From positions 1 through 44,793 of the forward strand of contig CAZKNF010000025.1 in assembly GCA_964554105.1 (NCBI GenBank): 44,793 nucleotides of DNA, in the 5' to 3' direction. Position numbers and translations under genes: made by a program. Positions 7,314 through 16,217 of this stretch are shown one piece after another. The notes under the pieces were generated by a model that saw only the letters and a list, made by a program, of their open reading frames with translations, searched no databases and was not told the DNA's origin. The stretch is from CAZKNF01 sp964554105 (GTDB lineage Bacteria > Bacteroidota > Rhodothermia > Rhodothermales > VXPQ01). How positions within the stretch are numbered: the first letter of the stretch is position 1; the number at the start of each line of letters is the position of its first letter.

Positions 7314-8381
7314 ATGACTGACGTCCAAACGCAGCCGGCGAAACCCGAAGACGATCACGACGACCGCGCTACGCACGTCGTGGTCTCGGGAATTCAACCC
7401 TCGGGGACGCTGCACCTCGGCAATTATTTTGGTGCGCTGCGGCAGCATATCGGACTGCACAAACAGCACGAAGCATACTACTTCATCGTCAACTACCACG
7501 CGCTCACGACGCTTCACAACCGGGAGCAGTTGCGACGCTTCACGATGGACGTGGCGCTCGATTATCTGGCACTCGGGTTCGACCCGGACGAAGCCAATCT
7601 CTTTCTTCAGAGTGACGTTCCGCAGGTCACCGAGCTCGCGTGGATCTTCTACAATCTGACGAGCGTTTCGCAGCTCGAGAAGGGCGTTGCGTACAAGGAC
7701 AAGGTTGCACAGGGTGCCACGGCGAGCGCCGGACTCTTCAATTATCCCGTACTTCAGGCCGCCGACATCCTGGTTTACGGCGGGTCCCTCGTACCTGTCG
7801 GTGCCGATCAGAAGCAGCACATCGAAATGACGCGCGACATCGCGCAGCGCTTCAACCGCGTATTCTGTCCGGAGGACGAACCGCTCTTTCCTGTTCCGGA
7901 TGCCTACATCCTCGACGATGTCGCCGTCGTACCAGGGATTGACGGGCGGAAGATGTCGAAGAGCTACGGAAATACGATCGGCATCTTCGATGAAGAGAAG
8001 ATGCTCAAGAAGAAGGTGATGAGCATCGTAACGGACTCGACTCCTTTGGAGGATCCGAAAGATCCTGAATCCGACAACGTTTTTGCTCTCATCAAGCTCT
8101 TCGCCGACGGCGCGACACGGGAGCGTATCGCCGATGCATACCGGTCCGGCGGCTATGGGTACGGGCATGCGAAGAAGGAGCTTGTCGGATTGATTGACAA
8201 CTACTTCGGCGACGCCCGCGAGCGACGACGCGAGCTGGTGAAGCAGCCGGACTACGTCCTGGATGTGCTGCGGGAAGGGGGGCGGAAAGCACGCCGACGT
8301 GCGGAGGAGATTATGCACGTTGCGCGCGAACGTACCGGCCTGTTGACGACATACGACGCGCTCGAAGGCGTTCCACGTTGA
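7314..8381 (+). CDS. trpS: Tryptophanyl-tRNA synthetase
   Basis: TrpRS (355 aa) charges tRNA-Trp using ATP. It is a class I synthetase with the HIGH-type signature inside GIQPSGTLHLGNYFGA and the KMSKS loop in DGRKMSKSYGNTI. The FNYPVLQAADIL segment and PVGADQKQHIEMTRDIA are typical of bacterial TrpRS. About 20 extra acidic residues precede the core. The stop is at 8379-8381, upstream of trpG. Its position inside the trp operon, downstream of the Trp-codon attenuator, means that synthesis of tryptophan and its attachment to tRNA would be controlled by the same signal, the level of charged tRNA-Trp. TrpRS genes more often stand outside the trp operon. Confidence 0.96.
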   Translation: MTDVQTQPAKPEDDHDDRATHVVVSGIQPSGTLHLGNYFGALRQHIGLHKQHEAYYFIVNYHALTTLHNREQLRRFTMDVALDYLALGFDPDEANLFLQSDVPQVTELAWIFYNLTSVSQLEKGVAYKDKVAQGATASAGLFNYPVLQAADILVYGGSLVPVGADQKQHIEMTRDIAQRFNRVFCPEDEPLFPVPDAYILDDVAVVPGIDGRKMSKSYGNTIGIFDEEKMLKKKVMSIVTDSTPLEDPKDPESDNVFALIKLFADGATRERIADAYRSGGYGYGHAKKELVGLIDNYFGDARERRRELVKQPDYVLDVLREGGRKARRRAEEIMHVARERTGLLTTYDALEGVPR

Positions 8382-8428
8382 CGCCGTCGGACGTCCCGGA
8401 GTTACACAATTCAAGACCAGGCAATCAC

Positions 8429-9019
8429 ATGATCTTGATCATCGACAACTACGATTCCTTTACGTACAACCTCGTGCACCTCGTTGGTTCGCACGGGTGT
8501 GATCTGGAAGTCGTTCGAAATGACGCGCTGACGGTGGAAGAGGCGCGGGCAATGGCGCCGGCGGGCATTCTCATCTCCCCCGGTCCAGGGCGTCCCGCGG
8601 ATGCCGGCATAACAGAGAAACTCATAGAGCGCCTCGGCCTCGAAATACCTGTGCTGGGAGTGTGTCTGGGCCACCAGGCAATCGGCGAGGTTTACGGCGG
8701 GACGATTACCTACGCACCGACGCTAATGCACGGCAAGACAAGCGAAATCTGGCACGGAGGTGACGGAATCTTTCGCGGGGTAGCCAATCCGTTTACCGCA
8801 ACTCGCTACCATTCCCTCATCGTCGACCGCGCCTCCGTTCCCGCGACGCTGGAGATTACGGCGGAAACGCCCGACGGCGTGGTGATGGGCTTACGGCACA
8901 AGACACATCCCGTCGAGGGCATTCAATTCCATCCGGAGAGCGTTCTCACGTCTGAAGGCCCGAAGCTAATCATCAACTGGCTCGAGCACGTTCTCGAGCG
9001 ACAGCCGGAGCTAGGATGA
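8429..9019 (+). CDS. trpG: Anthranilate synthase component II (glutamine amidotransferase)
   Basis: TrpG (196 aa from ATG 8429) hydrolyses glutamine and delivers ammonia to TrpE. The class I amidotransferase triad is visible: nucleophilic Cys in GVCLGHQAIGE, and His and Glu in IQFHPESVL. The N-terminal LIIDNYDSFTYNLVH and the oxyanion segment SPGPGRP are typical. The same subunit could serve the PabB-type domain encoded at 39247-41163, since no separate pabA is seen here. The frame stays open to a TTG at 8378 that overlaps the trpS stop, but the conserved N terminus begins at the methionine of MILIIDNYDSF. The stop overlaps the trpD start in ATGA, suggesting translational coupling. Confidence 0.95.
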   Translation: MILIIDNYDSFTYNLVHLVGSHGCDLEVVRNDALTVEEARAMAPAGILISPGPGRPADAGITEKLIERLGLEIPVLGVCLGHQAIGEVYGGTITYAPTLMHGKTSEIWHGGDGIFRGVANPFTATRYHSLIVDRASVPATLEITAETPDGVVMGLRHKTHPVEGIQFHPESVLTSEGPKLIINWLEHVLERQPELG

Positions 9020-10095
9020 AGGAATACCTCACCATTGTAGCGGACGGCGGAGAGCTGGCGCAGGATCAGGCCGAGCGAGCCCTCCACGTGATCATGCGCG
9101 GCGAAGCCGAACCGGAGGAAACGGCCGGTTTCTTACTCGGACTCCGGGCGCGCGGCGAGACGCTGAACGAACTCGTAGGCTTCACGAAAGTGATGCGTGA
9201 GTATGCCGTAAGCGTCGACCTCGACGACCGACATGCGGTCGACCTTTGCGGCACCGGAGGCGACGGGTCAGGGACCTTCAATATCTCCACGGCAGCGGCC
9301 ATCGTGTGTGCCGGCGCCGGCGTGACCGTCGCTAAACACGGCAACCGGTCCGTCTCCTCGTCTTGTGGATCGGCGGACGTGTTCGAAGCGCTGGGTGTGA
9401 ATGTGGAGCTTCGCAAGAAAGGCGTCGAGCAATGCCTGAAGGACGCGGGAATCGCGTTCATTTTTGCGCCCTTCTTTCACCCTGCCATGAAGCACGTCAT
9501 GCCGGTGCGCCGGAAGCTCGGAGTCCGGACCTTCTTCAATATTCTCGGACCTCTCTGCAATCCGGCCGGCGTACGACGCCAACTCGTCGGTGCATTCGAC
9601 ATCGAAACAGCACAAACGATGGCCCGCATCCTCGAACAGCTCGACGCGCTTCATGTGATAACCGTACACGCCGAGGATGGGTTGGACGAGGTCTCACTCT
9701 CGTCGGAAACAACCGTTTTCGAATATAATGAGGTGGACGGTCGAAACGGGCAGTATGACTATGTGGGTGATGCCACAAGGGATGAGGACTCCGTGGCAAC
9801 TAAGGGCCGCCAGTTATCTCCGGAGAGCTTCGGCATGGGCCGTGCTCCTCTCGACCGCCTGCAGGGCGGATCGGCCGAAGACAACGCGGAGATTCTGAGA
9901 TCGATACTTCGCGGAGAAACCGGCCCTCGCAGGGATGTCGTGGTGTTAAACGCCGCCTTTGCTCTTCACGTGAGCGGCAAGTTCGGTTCTATAGGAGAAT
10001 GCATGGAGGCAGCACGCGAAAGCATCGATGCGGGAGCCGCGCAAGATCGCCTGAACATGCTCATCCGGTCATCGAATGAGGCTCCCTCCGAGTAA
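9016..10095 (+). CDS. trpD: Anthranilate phosphoribosyltransferase
   Basis: TrpD (359 aa) transfers the phosphoribosyl group of PRPP to anthranilate, the second step of the pathway. The PRPP-binding glycine loop CGTGGDGSGTFNISTAAA, the following VAKHGNRSVSSSCGSADV and the NILGPLCNPAG segment are all as in the family. The DE pair that binds metal-PRPP is present in GLDEVSL. The length is slightly above the common 335-345 residues because of a short acidic insert near residues 240-260. Its ATG overlaps the trpG stop by four bases, so the amidotransferase and TrpD are probably made in coupled fashion. The two proteins are separate here, not fused as in enterobacteria. Confidence 0.97.
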   Translation: MKEYLTIVADGGELAQDQAERALHVIMRGEAEPEETAGFLLGLRARGETLNELVGFTKVMREYAVSVDLDDRHAVDLCGTGGDGSGTFNISTAAAIVCAGAGVTVAKHGNRSVSSSCGSADVFEALGVNVELRKKGVEQCLKDAGIAFIFAPFFHPAMKHVMPVRRKLGVRTFFNILGPLCNPAGVRRQLVGAFDIETAQTMARILEQLDALHVITVHAEDGLDEVSLSSETTVFEYNEVDGRNGQYDYVGDATRDEDSVATKGRQLSPESFGMGRAPLDRLQGGSAEDNAEILRSILRGETGPRRDVVVLNAAFALHVSGKFGSIGECMEAARESIDAGAAQDRLNMLIRSSNEAPSE

Positions 10096-10100
10096 ACGAG

Positions 10101-10913
10101 ATGAACATCCTTGATCAGATAGTTGCGGACACGCGAGAGGGGCTGATCCGGCGTAAACGCGAGACCCCGTTGAGCCGGCTCGAGGGTGGACGTTACTTCA
10201 GCCGTTCCCCGCTCTCGCTTGCGGATGTGTTGACACGCGACGAGCTTTCGATCATCGCTGAAGTAAAGAAGGCGTCGCCATCTCGAGGAGACATCCGGGA
10301 GGATTTCGATCCTATCGGCATTGCAACGCAATATGAAGAAAACGGTGCGACGGCCATATCCGTATTGACCGAGCCGCTTCATTTCAAGGGGTCGCTCGGC
10401 CATCTCGACGCAGTTCGAGGGGCTGTAAATCTGCCGCTGCTTCGGAAGGACTTCATAATCGACGTGTACCAGCTTTTCGAAGCTCGAGCGAGCGGGGCCG
10501 ATGCGGTGCTGCTGATTGTCGCCGTGCTCGACAAAACGCATTTGCACGATCTGGTTCAGGCCGCTGGTGAACTCGGACTTTCCACACTGGTGGAAGTGTA
10601 CGAGACAGCCGAAATCGATCGGATAGATTTCGACGAGGTTTCGATTCTCGGTGTCAACAATCGGGATCTGCGCTCGTTTGAGGTGGATCTTGAACATTCT
10701 ATTCGTGTATTCCGGCACGTGCCAGAGGGAATCGTGCGCGTCTCTGAAAGCGGTATTGCATCCGCAAAGGAGCTCCTGCAACTTGAGGAGCACGGTGTTG
10801 ACGCAGTGCTGATCGGAGAAACATTCATGCGTGCTGATCGCCCCGGCGATTCATTAGCGAAGCTTCGCGAGGACTTTGCCGACCTGAAGGAGCAAGAACG
10901 TGAGCAGGCTTAG
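10101..10913 (+). CDS. trpC: Indole-3-glycerol phosphate synthase
   Basis: TrpC (270 aa) closes the indole ring, converting carboxyphenylamino-deoxyribulose phosphate to indole glycerol phosphate. It is a TIM barrel with clear strand motifs: IIAEVKKASPSRGDI (catalytic Glu and Lys), LLRKDFIIDVYQLFEARASGAD (second Lys), LGVNNRDL and VSESGI. It is monofunctional, since trpF is a separate following gene. The start ATG 10101 lies five bases after the trpD stop, and trpF starts nine bases after its stop, a tight operon arrangement. Confidence 0.97.
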   Translation: MNILDQIVADTREGLIRRKRETPLSRLEGGRYFSRSPLSLADVLTRDELSIIAEVKKASPSRGDIREDFDPIGIATQYEENGATAISVLTEPLHFKGSLGHLDAVRGAVNLPLLRKDFIIDVYQLFEARASGADAVLLIVAVLDKTHLHDLVQAAGELGLSTLVEVYETAEIDRIDFDEVSILGVNNRDLRSFEVDLEHSIRVFRHVPEGIVRVSESGIASAKELLQLEEHGVDAVLIGETFMRADRPGDSLAKLREDFADLKEQEREQA

Positions 10914-10922
10914 TCAAGATTG

Positions 10923-11582
10923 ATGGCTCTGAAACTCAAAATCTGTGGAATCACACGGCTGGAGGACGCCCGATACTGTGCGGCGGCCGGGGCCGATTAT
11001 CTGGGATTCGTTCAGCACCCCGAAAGCCCTCGCTACATTGATCCATCCGCAGCGAAAGAAATCATCGATTGGGTCTACGGGCCAGAACCGGTCGGCGTAT
11101 TTGTAAATCTGTCGGCCGAAGAGATCAACGCTGCCGTTCACGAAGCGGGCTTTTCTCTGGCACAACTACACGGAGACGAGGCTCCCGACATTTGTGCGGA
11201 TGTCGACGTACCGGTCATCAAGGCCATGCGCATCGGTGGTGAAACTACAACGGCCGATGTAGCCGCCTTCTTCGAGCGGTACAGCCGGGCAGCTGATTAC
11301 ATCCTGCTGGACACACGTGTCGAAGGATTATGGGGAGGGTCGGGCGCCGCGTTCGATTGGAACATAGCAAACGCAGAGCTCCATGATCTGCCGGTATTCC
11401 TCGCGGGTGGCATCCGGAGTTCGAATCTGGAAGACGCCACCGACAGGGTCGGACCGCACGGCATAGATGTCTCGAGCGGCTTAGAGTCCTCTCCCGGAAC
11501 TAAGGATTTTGCGAAGATAGACGCTTTCTTTGATGTCTTTAATCGGATGAAAATGAATGGACGTCAATCAGCCGGCGACTGA
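10923..11582 (+). CDS. trpF: Phosphoribosylanthranilate isomerase
   Basis: TrpF (219 aa) performs the Amadori rearrangement of phosphoribosylanthranilate. The catalytic Cys is in LKICGIT at the N terminus and the catalytic Asp in YILLDT in the middle. GGSGAAFDW and AGGI form the phosphate-binding end of the barrel. A TTG at 10920 immediately precedes ATG 10923; the ATG is the more sensible start. The C-terminal 26 bases overlap the first possible trpB start at 11557. The order trpC-trpF-trpB-trpA follows the pathway. Confidence 0.96.
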   Translation: MALKLKICGITRLEDARYCAAAGADYLGFVQHPESPRYIDPSAAKEIIDWVYGPEPVGVFVNLSAEEINAAVHEAGFSLAQLHGDEAPDICADVDVPVIKAMRIGGETTTADVAAFFERYSRAADYILLDTRVEGLWGGSGAAFDWNIANAELHDLPVFLAGGIRSSNLEDATDRVGPHGIDVSSGLESSPGTKDFAKIDAFFDVFNRMKMNGRQSAGD

Positions 11583-12792
11583 GCCCCGCAGTATGAATGA
11601 ATCGACAACAGCAGAAACGATCCCTGACGAAGGAGGCCATTTCGGTCCCTTTGGTGGGACTTTTGTGCCGGAGATTCTGATACCGGCTGTCGGGGCACTG
11701 CGCGACGCCTATCTCGAGGTACGTGAAGACGCGTCCTTTCAGCAGGAGTATCGGGACCTGCTGCGCGACTACGTCGGACGGCCGACACCGCTCACCTTTT
11801 GCGATCGCCTGACAGACGAACTGGGTGGTCCTCGCATCTACTTGAAGCGCGAAGACCTCTGTCACACCGGTGCCCATAAAATCAACAATACGATCGGTCA
11901 GGTTCTCCTCGCCCGCCGCATGGGAAAACGCCGGATCATCGCCGAGACAGGAGCAGGGCAGCACGGTGTAGCCACGGCGACCGTCTGTGCAAAGTTTGGG
12001 CTGGAGTGCATCGTCTACATGGGCGAGGAAGACGTGGAGCGTCAGCATCTAAACGTGCTTCGCATGCAGCTTCTCGGCGCCGAGGTGCGGCCCGTATCCA
12101 GCGGCAGCAGAACGTTGAAAGATGCCACGAACGAGGCAATTCGCGACTGGGTTACGAACGTCGAGGATACGTTTTACATCATAGGCTCGGTTGTCGGGCC
12201 CCATCCGTATCCCATGATGGTGCGCGACTTTCAGCGTGTAATCGGCGACGAGACACGATTACAGCTTCAAAAGGCCGAAGGACGCGACGCACCGGACGTC
12301 GTGGTCGCGTGTGTGGGCGGCGGTTCAAACGCCATCGGCATCTTCTACACGTTCATCGGGGACGCATCCGTGAGGCTGCAGGGAGTCGAAGCGGCCGGTG
12401 AAGGTCTCGATAAGCGTCATGCGGCCACACTAACGCAGGGCCGGCCCGGCATTCTGCACGGCACGATGAGCTATCTCCTGCAAGACGAGCAGGGTCAGGT
12501 AACGCTCGCACATTCAATTTCGGCGGGATTAGACTACCCGGGCGTTGGACCCGAACATGCATACCTCAAGGAGACGGGACGCGTACAATACGAATCCATA
12601 ACAGATAACGACGCGATGGCAGGCGTGAAGCTGCTCTCGCGAACCGAAGGGATCATTCCAGCGCTGGAGACAGCCCATGCGATTGCCATTCTTCCGACGC
12701 TCGTGCGCTCGATGGCTTCCGACCAGGTCATCGTCGTAAACTGTTCAGGCCGCGGCGACAAAGATATGTCAACGATCGCACCTTATCTTTAG
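11557..12792 (+). CDS. trpB: Tryptophan synthase beta chain
   Basis: TrpB (up to 411 aa) condenses indole with serine using pyridoxal phosphate, as an alpha2-beta2 complex with TrpA. The PLP lysine is in HTGAHKINN, the phosphate-binding loop is GGGSNAIG, and GGHFGPFGGTFVPE opens the conserved core. SGRGDKD near the C terminus is also characteristic. This is the canonical TrpB1 type. Two starts are possible: ATG 11557, which overlaps trpF by 26 bases and has a weak GGATGA upstream, or ATG 11593, ten bases after the trpF stop. The shorter form has a more typical N-terminal length. The stop TAG 12790-12792 is five bases before the 100-N gap that separates it from trpA. Confidence 0.96.
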   Translation: MDVNQPATEPRSMNESTTAETIPDEGGHFGPFGGTFVPEILIPAVGALRDAYLEVREDASFQQEYRDLLRDYVGRPTPLTFCDRLTDELGGPRIYLKREDLCHTGAHKINNTIGQVLLARRMGKRRIIAETGAGQHGVATATVCAKFGLECIVYMGEEDVERQHLNVLRMQLLGAEVRPVSSGSRTLKDATNEAIRDWVTNVEDTFYIIGSVVGPHPYPMMVRDFQRVIGDETRLQLQKAEGRDAPDVVVACVGGGSNAIGIFYTFIGDASVRLQGVEAAGEGLDKRHAATLTQGRPGILHGTMSYLLQDEQGQVTLAHSISAGLDYPGVGPEHAYLKETGRVQYESITDNDAMAGVKLLSRTEGIIPALETAHAIAILPTLVRSMASDQVIVVNCSGRGDKDMSTIAPYL

Positions 12793-12797
12793 GCCGC

Positions 12798-12897
12798 NNN
12801 NNNNNNNNNNNNNNNNNNNNNNNNNNNNNNNNNNNNNNNNNNNNNNNNNNNNNNNNNNNNNNNNNNNNNNNNNNNNNNNNNNNNNNNNNNNNNNNNN
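12798..12897. other. Assembly gap (100 N) between trpB and trpA
   Basis: Exactly 100 undetermined bases, the usual placeholder for unknown length. The true trpB-trpA spacing, and whether a small gene lies between them, cannot be seen. Flanking sequence is complete on both sides for trpB (ends 12792) and trpA (starts 12977). Confidence 0.99.
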
Positions 12898-12976
12898 TCG
12901 CAGATATTGACGGCTGGACCGGTCCTTAAACCTCAAGAGCCTCGCCTTTTTTCGACCATTTCCAGGTTCTTCCATT

Positions 12977-13801
12977 ATGTCGAGAATTCGAGATGCCATC
13001 ACGCAAACGGGCCGGCGTGGCGAAAAAGTGATGGGCCTCTTTGTTACGAGCGGCTTTCCCGATCTGGATTCCACCCTCCCCATCCTGAAGGAAATTGATC
13101 GAAGCGGTGCGGATTTTGTCGAACTCGGGATGCCGTTCAGCGATCCTCTGGCGGAGGGCTTGCCGATTCAGAGATCGAGTGAGCGGGCGCTGAAGAACGG
13201 CGTGAAACTAACGGATACACTCAGAACGGCGCGCGCATTCCGACGGTCGAGCGAGACGCCGCTCCTTCTGATGGGGTACATCAATCCGATCTATCGCTTC
13301 GGAGTGCGCAAGTTTTGCATGGAAGCGGCCGATGCAGGCGTCGACGGACTCATTTTACCGGATCTGCCGCCGGAGGAGTCCGGTATCATCCGCAACGAGG
13401 TGGATGCCGCCGGGCTTTCAATTGTACATCTCATTGCTCCAAACACACCGGACAAGCGGATCGAGCACATCGACTGTATGTCGACCGCTTTCGTCTACGC
13501 CGTCTCTGTCACGGGACTAACCGGGTCGGGACTCGGTACGGTCGACAATGTGGCAGCGTACCTGAAACGTGCTAGAGCACTCGTAAAACACAACCCGCTT
13601 CTGGTCGGGTTTGGAATCAAATCACATTCGGATTCCACTCGATTGTCCCTCCACACCGACGGATTTATCGTGGGTTCGGCGCTCATCAAGCATATTGAGC
13701 GGTTGTGGGATAATTCGGATTTGACGATGGATGAGAAGCTCGAACGCGTCGCGACTTTTGTGCGGGCGCTAAAATACGGTGAAGCCCTTCAACACTCGTA
13801 G
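12977..13801 (+). CDS. trpA: Tryptophan synthase alpha chain (Glu at position 60)
   Basis: TrpA (274 aa) cleaves indole glycerol phosphate to indole and glyceraldehyde 3-phosphate and channels indole to TrpB. It is a TIM barrel with VELGMPFSDPLAEG, PLLLMGYINPIYRFG, DGLILPDLPPEE and the phosphate-binding TGSG and VGFGIKS segments. Catalytic Glu49 is present with the same numbering as the enterobacterial enzyme. Residue 60, the second catalytic acid (Asp in the well-studied enzymes), is Glu here (codon GAG at 13154-13156). A shifted but still acidic side chain may keep activity. It is the last gene of the operon. No T-rich hairpin follows within the 116 bp before the next ATG region. Confidence 0.95.
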   Translation: MSRIRDAITQTGRRGEKVMGLFVTSGFPDLDSTLPILKEIDRSGADFVELGMPFSDPLAEGLPIQRSSERALKNGVKLTDTLRTARAFRRSSETPLLLMGYINPIYRFGVRKFCMEAADAGVDGLILPDLPPEESGIIRNEVDAAGLSIVHLIAPNTPDKRIEHIDCMSTAFVYAVSVTGLTGSGLGTVDNVAAYLKRARALVKHNPLLVGFGIKSHSDSTRLSLHTDGFIVGSALIKHIERLWDNSDLTMDEKLERVATFVRALKYGEALQHS

Positions 13802-13998
13802 TGCTTTGCAGGACTACTCGTTACTTCGATGCTTCGTGTACCACAGACGCTACGTATACGATTTGAACGGTCCTGATTAAGCGAGCCGGTTTAGCAACTC
13901 ACGCGAGGTGCCCTGCGTTGGATGGATACTCAATTCGGAAGACTTCACAAGCTAAGGTCAACTCTATACCCATTCCTGAGAACATACATTTGAATAGC

Positions 13999-15150
13999 AT
14001 GCTGCAACCTTCCCGCCGAATGACCACACGGACGGGGCCGCTTTTTATGCTCGTGCTCATCGCTGCAGCTTTTGTGATGGGCGGCTGTGAGTTGGACGAG
14101 TATAAGCCTCAAGCTGTCGGACGAGAGGGCGAAGTCGTCGTCGTCATCGACTCGGCGCGCTGGAACGGTCCGATCGGAAACGCCCTCCAGTCCACCGTCG
14201 GAGATTACATCGGCACGCTTCCGGCTCCGGAACGCCGCTTCGACCTTCGCGCGACGGGTTTACGCGTCGACCAGGATCTCTCGAACGTACGTAACCAGAA
14301 GAACGTCATCTTTGTCGCACCGCTGAGCGATACGACAAACGAAGCAACGTACTTGCGTAATGTGTTCGATGAATCCGCGCAAGAAGCCATCATGGATGGC
14401 GACGGCGTGATGGTCGGCCGGAACGATCTCTGGCGAAAAAATCAGCATGTCTTTTACATCACGGGCCAGGATGTCGAGGCGGTTGTGGATGTCATCGACC
14501 GGCGCGGCGATGAAATGTCGAGGACGTTCGATGAAGCAACCAGGCAGCGGCTGACCGTCGACATGTTCGACACCGGTCGACAGACGGATATTGAGGAGTA
14601 TCTGATGAGCGAGCACGACTTCGCCGTGAACGTGCAGCATGACTACGTCATTGCGATCGATACGACGGACTTCGTCTGGCTTCGGCGCATTCTATCGGAC
14701 ACGTGGCGCAGCCTGTTCGTCTGGTATCAGGACGATGCGAATCCTGCCGTGATGACGCCTGAGTGGATATATGCTACGCGGGATTCTCTTACTCAAGAAT
14801 ACATCCAGGGAAATCTGGGAGGATGGGTCGAGATCCACCGGCACATGCAGCGTCCTCTACTCTCGGAAAATATCGAGTTCCTAGGAAACTACGGTTTCGA
14901 GACGCGCGGTCTGTGGCGGATGGTCGGCGAGGAGGAGGGTGAATTCGTGGAGTTCGGAGGCGGCGGTCCGTTCATCAACTACACATTTTACGATCGTCCG
15001 TCCGGCCGTATTTACATGATTGACGGAATGGTATTCGCGCCGGGATACGAAAAGCGGGAATTTCTGCGCCAGATGGAGGCGATCGCGCATACATTCCGAA
15101 CCGCGCCGGAAAGCGAGGCAACGGCTCCGGCGGCAGCGGCGGCCCAGTAA
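13999..15150 (+). CDS. DUF4837 family lipoprotein
   Basis: A secreted lipoprotein of 383 residues from ATG 13999, matching the DUF4837 pattern that I associate with Bacteroidota. The N terminus has an arginine-containing n-region, a hydrophobic stretch LFMLVLIAAAFVM and a lipobox GGC, so it should be lipid-anchored. The mature part is a mixed alpha/beta protein with GREGEVVVVID, a central helix-rich region and a C-terminal GGPFINYTFYDRPSGRIYMIDG segment. Its function is unknown. The open frame continues to a TTG at 13918, and ATG 14020 is also possible. It follows trpA by 197 bp and precedes hisG by 81 bp. The last 15 residues are Ala-rich. Confidence 0.85.
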   Translation: MLQPSRRMTTRTGPLFMLVLIAAAFVMGGCELDEYKPQAVGREGEVVVVIDSARWNGPIGNALQSTVGDYIGTLPAPERRFDLRATGLRVDQDLSNVRNQKNVIFVAPLSDTTNEATYLRNVFDESAQEAIMDGDGVMVGRNDLWRKNQHVFYITGQDVEAVVDVIDRRGDEMSRTFDEATRQRLTVDMFDTGRQTDIEEYLMSEHDFAVNVQHDYVIAIDTTDFVWLRRILSDTWRSLFVWYQDDANPAVMTPEWIYATRDSLTQEYIQGNLGGWVEIHRHMQRPLLSENIEFLGNYGFETRGLWRMVGEEEGEFVEFGGGGPFINYTFYDRPSGRIYMIDGMVFAPGYEKREFLRQMEAIAHTFRTAPESEATAPAAAAAQ

Positions 15151-15182
15151 GCGGCCAACCAGGTCTCTGGGGCCAGTGGGCT

Positions 15183-15230
15183 TCACCATCTACCATTCAC
15201 CATCCACCAGTCAGCAGTTCACACCATCGG
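15183..15230 (+). repeat. Degenerate CACCATC/CACCA repeats before hisG
   Basis: The 48 bases before the hisG ATG are a purine-poor run of CACCAT, TACCAT, CACCAT, CACCAG, CACACCAT units. No hairpin or leader peptide with His codons is apparent. It may be a microsatellite-like stretch or an unstructured 5' UTR. Confidence 0.4.
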
Positions 15231-15231
15231 C

Positions 15232-16161
15232 ATGGCAACAGATACGCAGATCCAGGTTATCGACACCGATCTTGACGGCACGCAGCAGCAAGTACTCCGC
15301 CTGGGGCTTCCGAAGGGAAGTCTTCAGGAATCGACGTTCGAGCTCATGCACCGAGCTGGGTACAACTTCTCTGTGAGCGTGCGATCCTACTTCCCGTCGA
15401 CGGACGACGAGGAGCTCACCGCCATGCTAGTTCGCGCGCAGGAGATGGCTCCATACGTCCAGGACGGTGTGTTCGATGCCGGGATCACCGGTAAGGACTG
15501 GGTCATCGAGACGGATTCTGACGTTGTCGCCGTCGACGATCTGATTTATTCGAAAGCGAGCATGCGGCCGGTGCGATGGGTACTGGCAGCGCCTGAGGAT
15601 TCCGACATCCGTTCAGTGAAGGACCTCGAAGGGAAGCGTATCGCAACAGAGGTCGTGAACATTACCAGGAAATGGCTGAAGAAGCACGGCGTCGAGGCGG
15701 ACGTTGAATTTTCGTGGGGAGCTACGGAAGCGAAGTGCCCGGATCTTGTTGATGCGATAGTAGAAGTTACTGAGACCGGCTCCTCACTGCGGGCGAACGG
15801 TCTGCGCATTGTGGAAGTGCTGATGGAATCGAATACGCAGCTCATCGCCAATAAGTCGGCATGGAATGATCCCTGGAAGCGCCGGAAGATTGAAAATATC
15901 GCGATGCTGATGCAGGGTGCGATTCGCGCCGAAGGCCGGGTGGGCCTAAAGCTGAACGCTCGTCGAGAGGATGCGGATACGATCATCAGCGTACTTCCGG
16001 CCCTGCGCATGCCTACTATTTCCTCCCTCGCGAACGGCAGTGAATGGGTCGCCATCGAGACGGTCATCGAGGAGCGACAAGTTCGTCAACTTATTCCGGA
16101 GCTCAAACGAGCCGGCGCGGAAGGTATAATCGAGTTCGAATTGAATAAGATTATTCCCTAA
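15232..16161 (+). CDS. hisG: ATP phosphoribosyltransferase, long form
   Basis: HisG (309 aa) joins ATP and PRPP in the first step of histidine synthesis. The N-terminal catalytic part opens LRLGLPKGSL and contains GVFDAGITGKDW and the PRPP-binding EVTETGSSLRANGLRI. The C-terminal 75 residues (LKLNARREDADTIISVLPAL to the end) are the ACT-like regulatory domain of the long, hexameric form, which binds histidine and does not need HisZ. About 20 acidic residues precede the core. No other his gene is in the window, so the pathway is probably scattered in this genome. It is followed closely by the DUF4296 gene. Confidence 0.96.
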   Translation: MATDTQIQVIDTDLDGTQQQVLRLGLPKGSLQESTFELMHRAGYNFSVSVRSYFPSTDDEELTAMLVRAQEMAPYVQDGVFDAGITGKDWVIETDSDVVAVDDLIYSKASMRPVRWVLAAPEDSDIRSVKDLEGKRIATEVVNITRKWLKKHGVEADVEFSWGATEAKCPDLVDAIVEVTETGSSLRANGLRIVEVLMESNTQLIANKSAWNDPWKRRKIENIAMLMQGAIRAEGRVGLKLNARREDADTIISVLPALRMPTISSLANGSEWVAIETVIEERQVRQLIPELKRAGAEGIIEFELNKIIP

Positions 16162-16217
16162 CGGTGCATGCAAGCGTATGCTGTGGAGGACTAGGAACGC
16201 ATAGCGGGAGCTGGCCA

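Noticed and set aside
7281..8414. A 377-codon open frame antisense to trpS
   Set aside because: It mirrors a well-conserved gene with all catalytic motifs; its translation shows no recognisable family.
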